Program-made: the position numbers and the translations under genes | In this document: piece by piece, positions 13,374 to 14,377 of the stretch | Layout: each line of letters opens with the position of its first letter | Position numbering within the stretch: position 1 is the stretch's first letter | Assembly (NCBI GenBank): GCA_007133995.1 | Contig: SLLP01000036.1 | Location: 1-14,377, forward strand | Reading direction: 5' to 3' | Length of the DNA stretch: 14,377 nt | Origin: Balneolales bacterium | GTDB lineage: Bacteria; Bacteroidota; Rhodothermia; Balneolales; Natronogracilivirgulaceae | Notes under the pieces: generated by a model | Told to the model about the DNA's origin: nothing | The model's input: only the letters and a program-made list of their open reading frames with translations | Database searches by the model: none

Positions 13374-14377
13374 ATGAGCGAGTACAAACCTGAAAATATT
13401 GAACCCAAGTGGCAGAAATTCTGGTTGGAAAACAAAATTTTCCGTACCGATGACAATGACCGGGACCGACCGAAGTATTACGTTCTGGATATGTTCCCGT
13501 ATCCCAGCAGTGCCGGCCTGCATGTGGGTCATCCGGAAGGGTATACGGCAACCGACATCCTGGCCCGCTACAAACGGATGAAAGGATTTAATGTGCTGCA
13601 CCCGATTGGATGGGATGCGTTCGGACTTCCCGCCGAGCAGTATGCGATCAAGACCGGCACACATCCACGTGACACCACCAACGAGAATATTGACGGATTT
13701 CGGCGGCAGCTTCAGGCCCTCGGATTCAGTTACGACTGGGATCGTGAGGTCAATACGACTGATCCAGACTATTTTCGTTGGACCCAGTGGATTTTCCTGA
13801 AATTGTACGAGCAGGGTCTGGCCTATGAAGCAAACGTGCCGGTGAACTGGTGCCCGGAGCTCGGAACGGTTTTGGCCAATGAGGAGGTGATCGACGGCAA
13901 GAGCGAGGTCGGCGGTTTTCCCGTTGAACGTAAGCCGATGCGGCAGTGGATGCTAAAAATTACGGCCTATGCCGAGCGGCTGTTGCAGGATCTGGAAGAA
14001 CTGGACTGGCCTGAGTCCATCAAGGAAATGCAGCGAAACTGGATCGGTAAGTCTGAGGGTGCCAATGTGGTCTTTCCGCTGAAATCGGGTACGGCAAAGG
14101 CACGGGAATCGATAGAGGTTTTTACAACGCGCCCCGATACCTTGTTTGGGGCCACATACATGGTACTTGCTCCCGAGCATCCGCTGGTTGATCGTATCAC
14201 GACGGATGAGCAGCAAAAAGCGGTATCAGATTATCGTAAAACGGCTGAAAAAAAGTCCGATCTGGATCGGACTGATCTCAATAAGGATAAAACCGGTGTG
14301 TTTACAGGTGCGTTTGCTGTCAATCCGGTCAACAATGAAGAGATACCGGTTTGGATTGCCGATTATGTGATGATGTC
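13374..14377 (+). CDS. leuS: Leucyl-tRNA synthetase, N-terminal part (runs off the window)
   Basis: The first 334 codons of a class I leucyl-tRNA synthetase, which charges tRNA(Leu) in the cytoplasm; the frame is open to the end of the window. Homology begins at once with MSEYKPENIEPKWQKFW. The signature DMFPYPSSAGLHVGHPEGYTATD carries the HIGH-type motif HVGH (residues 50-53), followed by HPIGWDAFGLPAEQYAIK, NTTDPDYFRWTQWIFLKLYE, VNWCPELGTVLANEEV, MRQWMLKIT, NWIGKSEG, and the start of the CP1 editing domain with TTRPDTLFGATYMVLAPEH. The KMSKS loop lies beyond the window. ATG 13374 fits the family start; no strong ribosome-binding site is seen. Nothing abnormal is visible. Confidence 0.97.
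   Translation, partial: MSEYKPENIEPKWQKFWLENKIFRTDDNDRDRPKYYVLDMFPYPSSAGLHVGHPEGYTATDILARYKRMKGFNVLHPIGWDAFGLPAEQYAIKTGTHPRDTTNENIDGFRRQLQALGFSYDWDREVNTTDPDYFRWTQWIFLKLYEQGLAYEANVPVNWCPELGTVLANEEVIDGKSEVGGFPVERKPMRQWMLKITAYAERLLQDLEELDWPESIKEMQRNWIGKSEGANVVFPLKSGTAKARESIEVFTTRPDTLFGATYMVLAPEHPLVDRITTDEQQKAVSDYRKTAEKKSDLDRTDLNKDKTGVFTGAFAVNPVNNEEIPVWIADYVMM

Overview
The window is a chromosomal segment of mostly housekeeping genes, probably from a bacterium of the Bacteroidota / Balneolota / Rhodothermota (FCB) side. That placement is inferred. It rests on sec-exported lipoproteins next to core genes, a LuxE/LuxC-type pair without luciferase genes, mostly weak or absent Shine-Dalgarno sequences, and protein flavour. 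No rRNA or other marker is present to prove it.

Layout. Positions 1-185 hold the end of an NAD-type (succinate-semialdehyde-like) aldehyde dehydrogenase. Positions 186-1046 look like a decayed accessory patch: a small XRE/controller-like HTH gene facing a degenerate, stop-interrupted AAA+ ATPase remnant. Agmatine deiminase follows (1047-2276), with an unusual repeat-built insert. After a 378-base repeat-containing gap come a rhodanese lipoprotein (2655-3074), a 19-bp minisatellite, gatB (3327-4790), a 21-bp minisatellite starting exactly at the gatB stop, and a thioredoxin-fold lipoprotein lacking CxxC (5008-6420). That gene overlaps tpiA by four bases (6417-7187), and purD follows (7203-8528). 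Next is a same-strand group: a secreted NHL/beta-propeller protein (8675-9598), a LuxE-like acyl-protein synthetase (9641-10804) and a LuxC-like acyl-CoA reductase (10928-12139). A short-chain dehydrogenase (12266-13012, minus) converges on it, and a G-quadruplex-forming hexanucleotide microsatellite lies in the gap. The window ends inside leuS (13374 onward), which runs off the edge.

Working together. LuxE and LuxC would activate a fatty acid and reduce it to a fatty aldehyde. The convergent dehydrogenase could process an alcohol or ketone, but its link to the pair is only by proximity. gatB and leuS serve translation, tpiA glycolysis, purD purine synthesis and agmatine deiminase polyamine synthesis.

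The most distinctive feature is the number of unrelated short tandem arrays: unit lengths of 18, 16, 19, 21 and 6 bp at five places in 14 kb. The one inside a gene has a period divisible by three; the 16- and 19-bp arrays lie outside genes. I do not see a complete novel defence or mobile system. The XRE + AAA patch is at most the remains of one.
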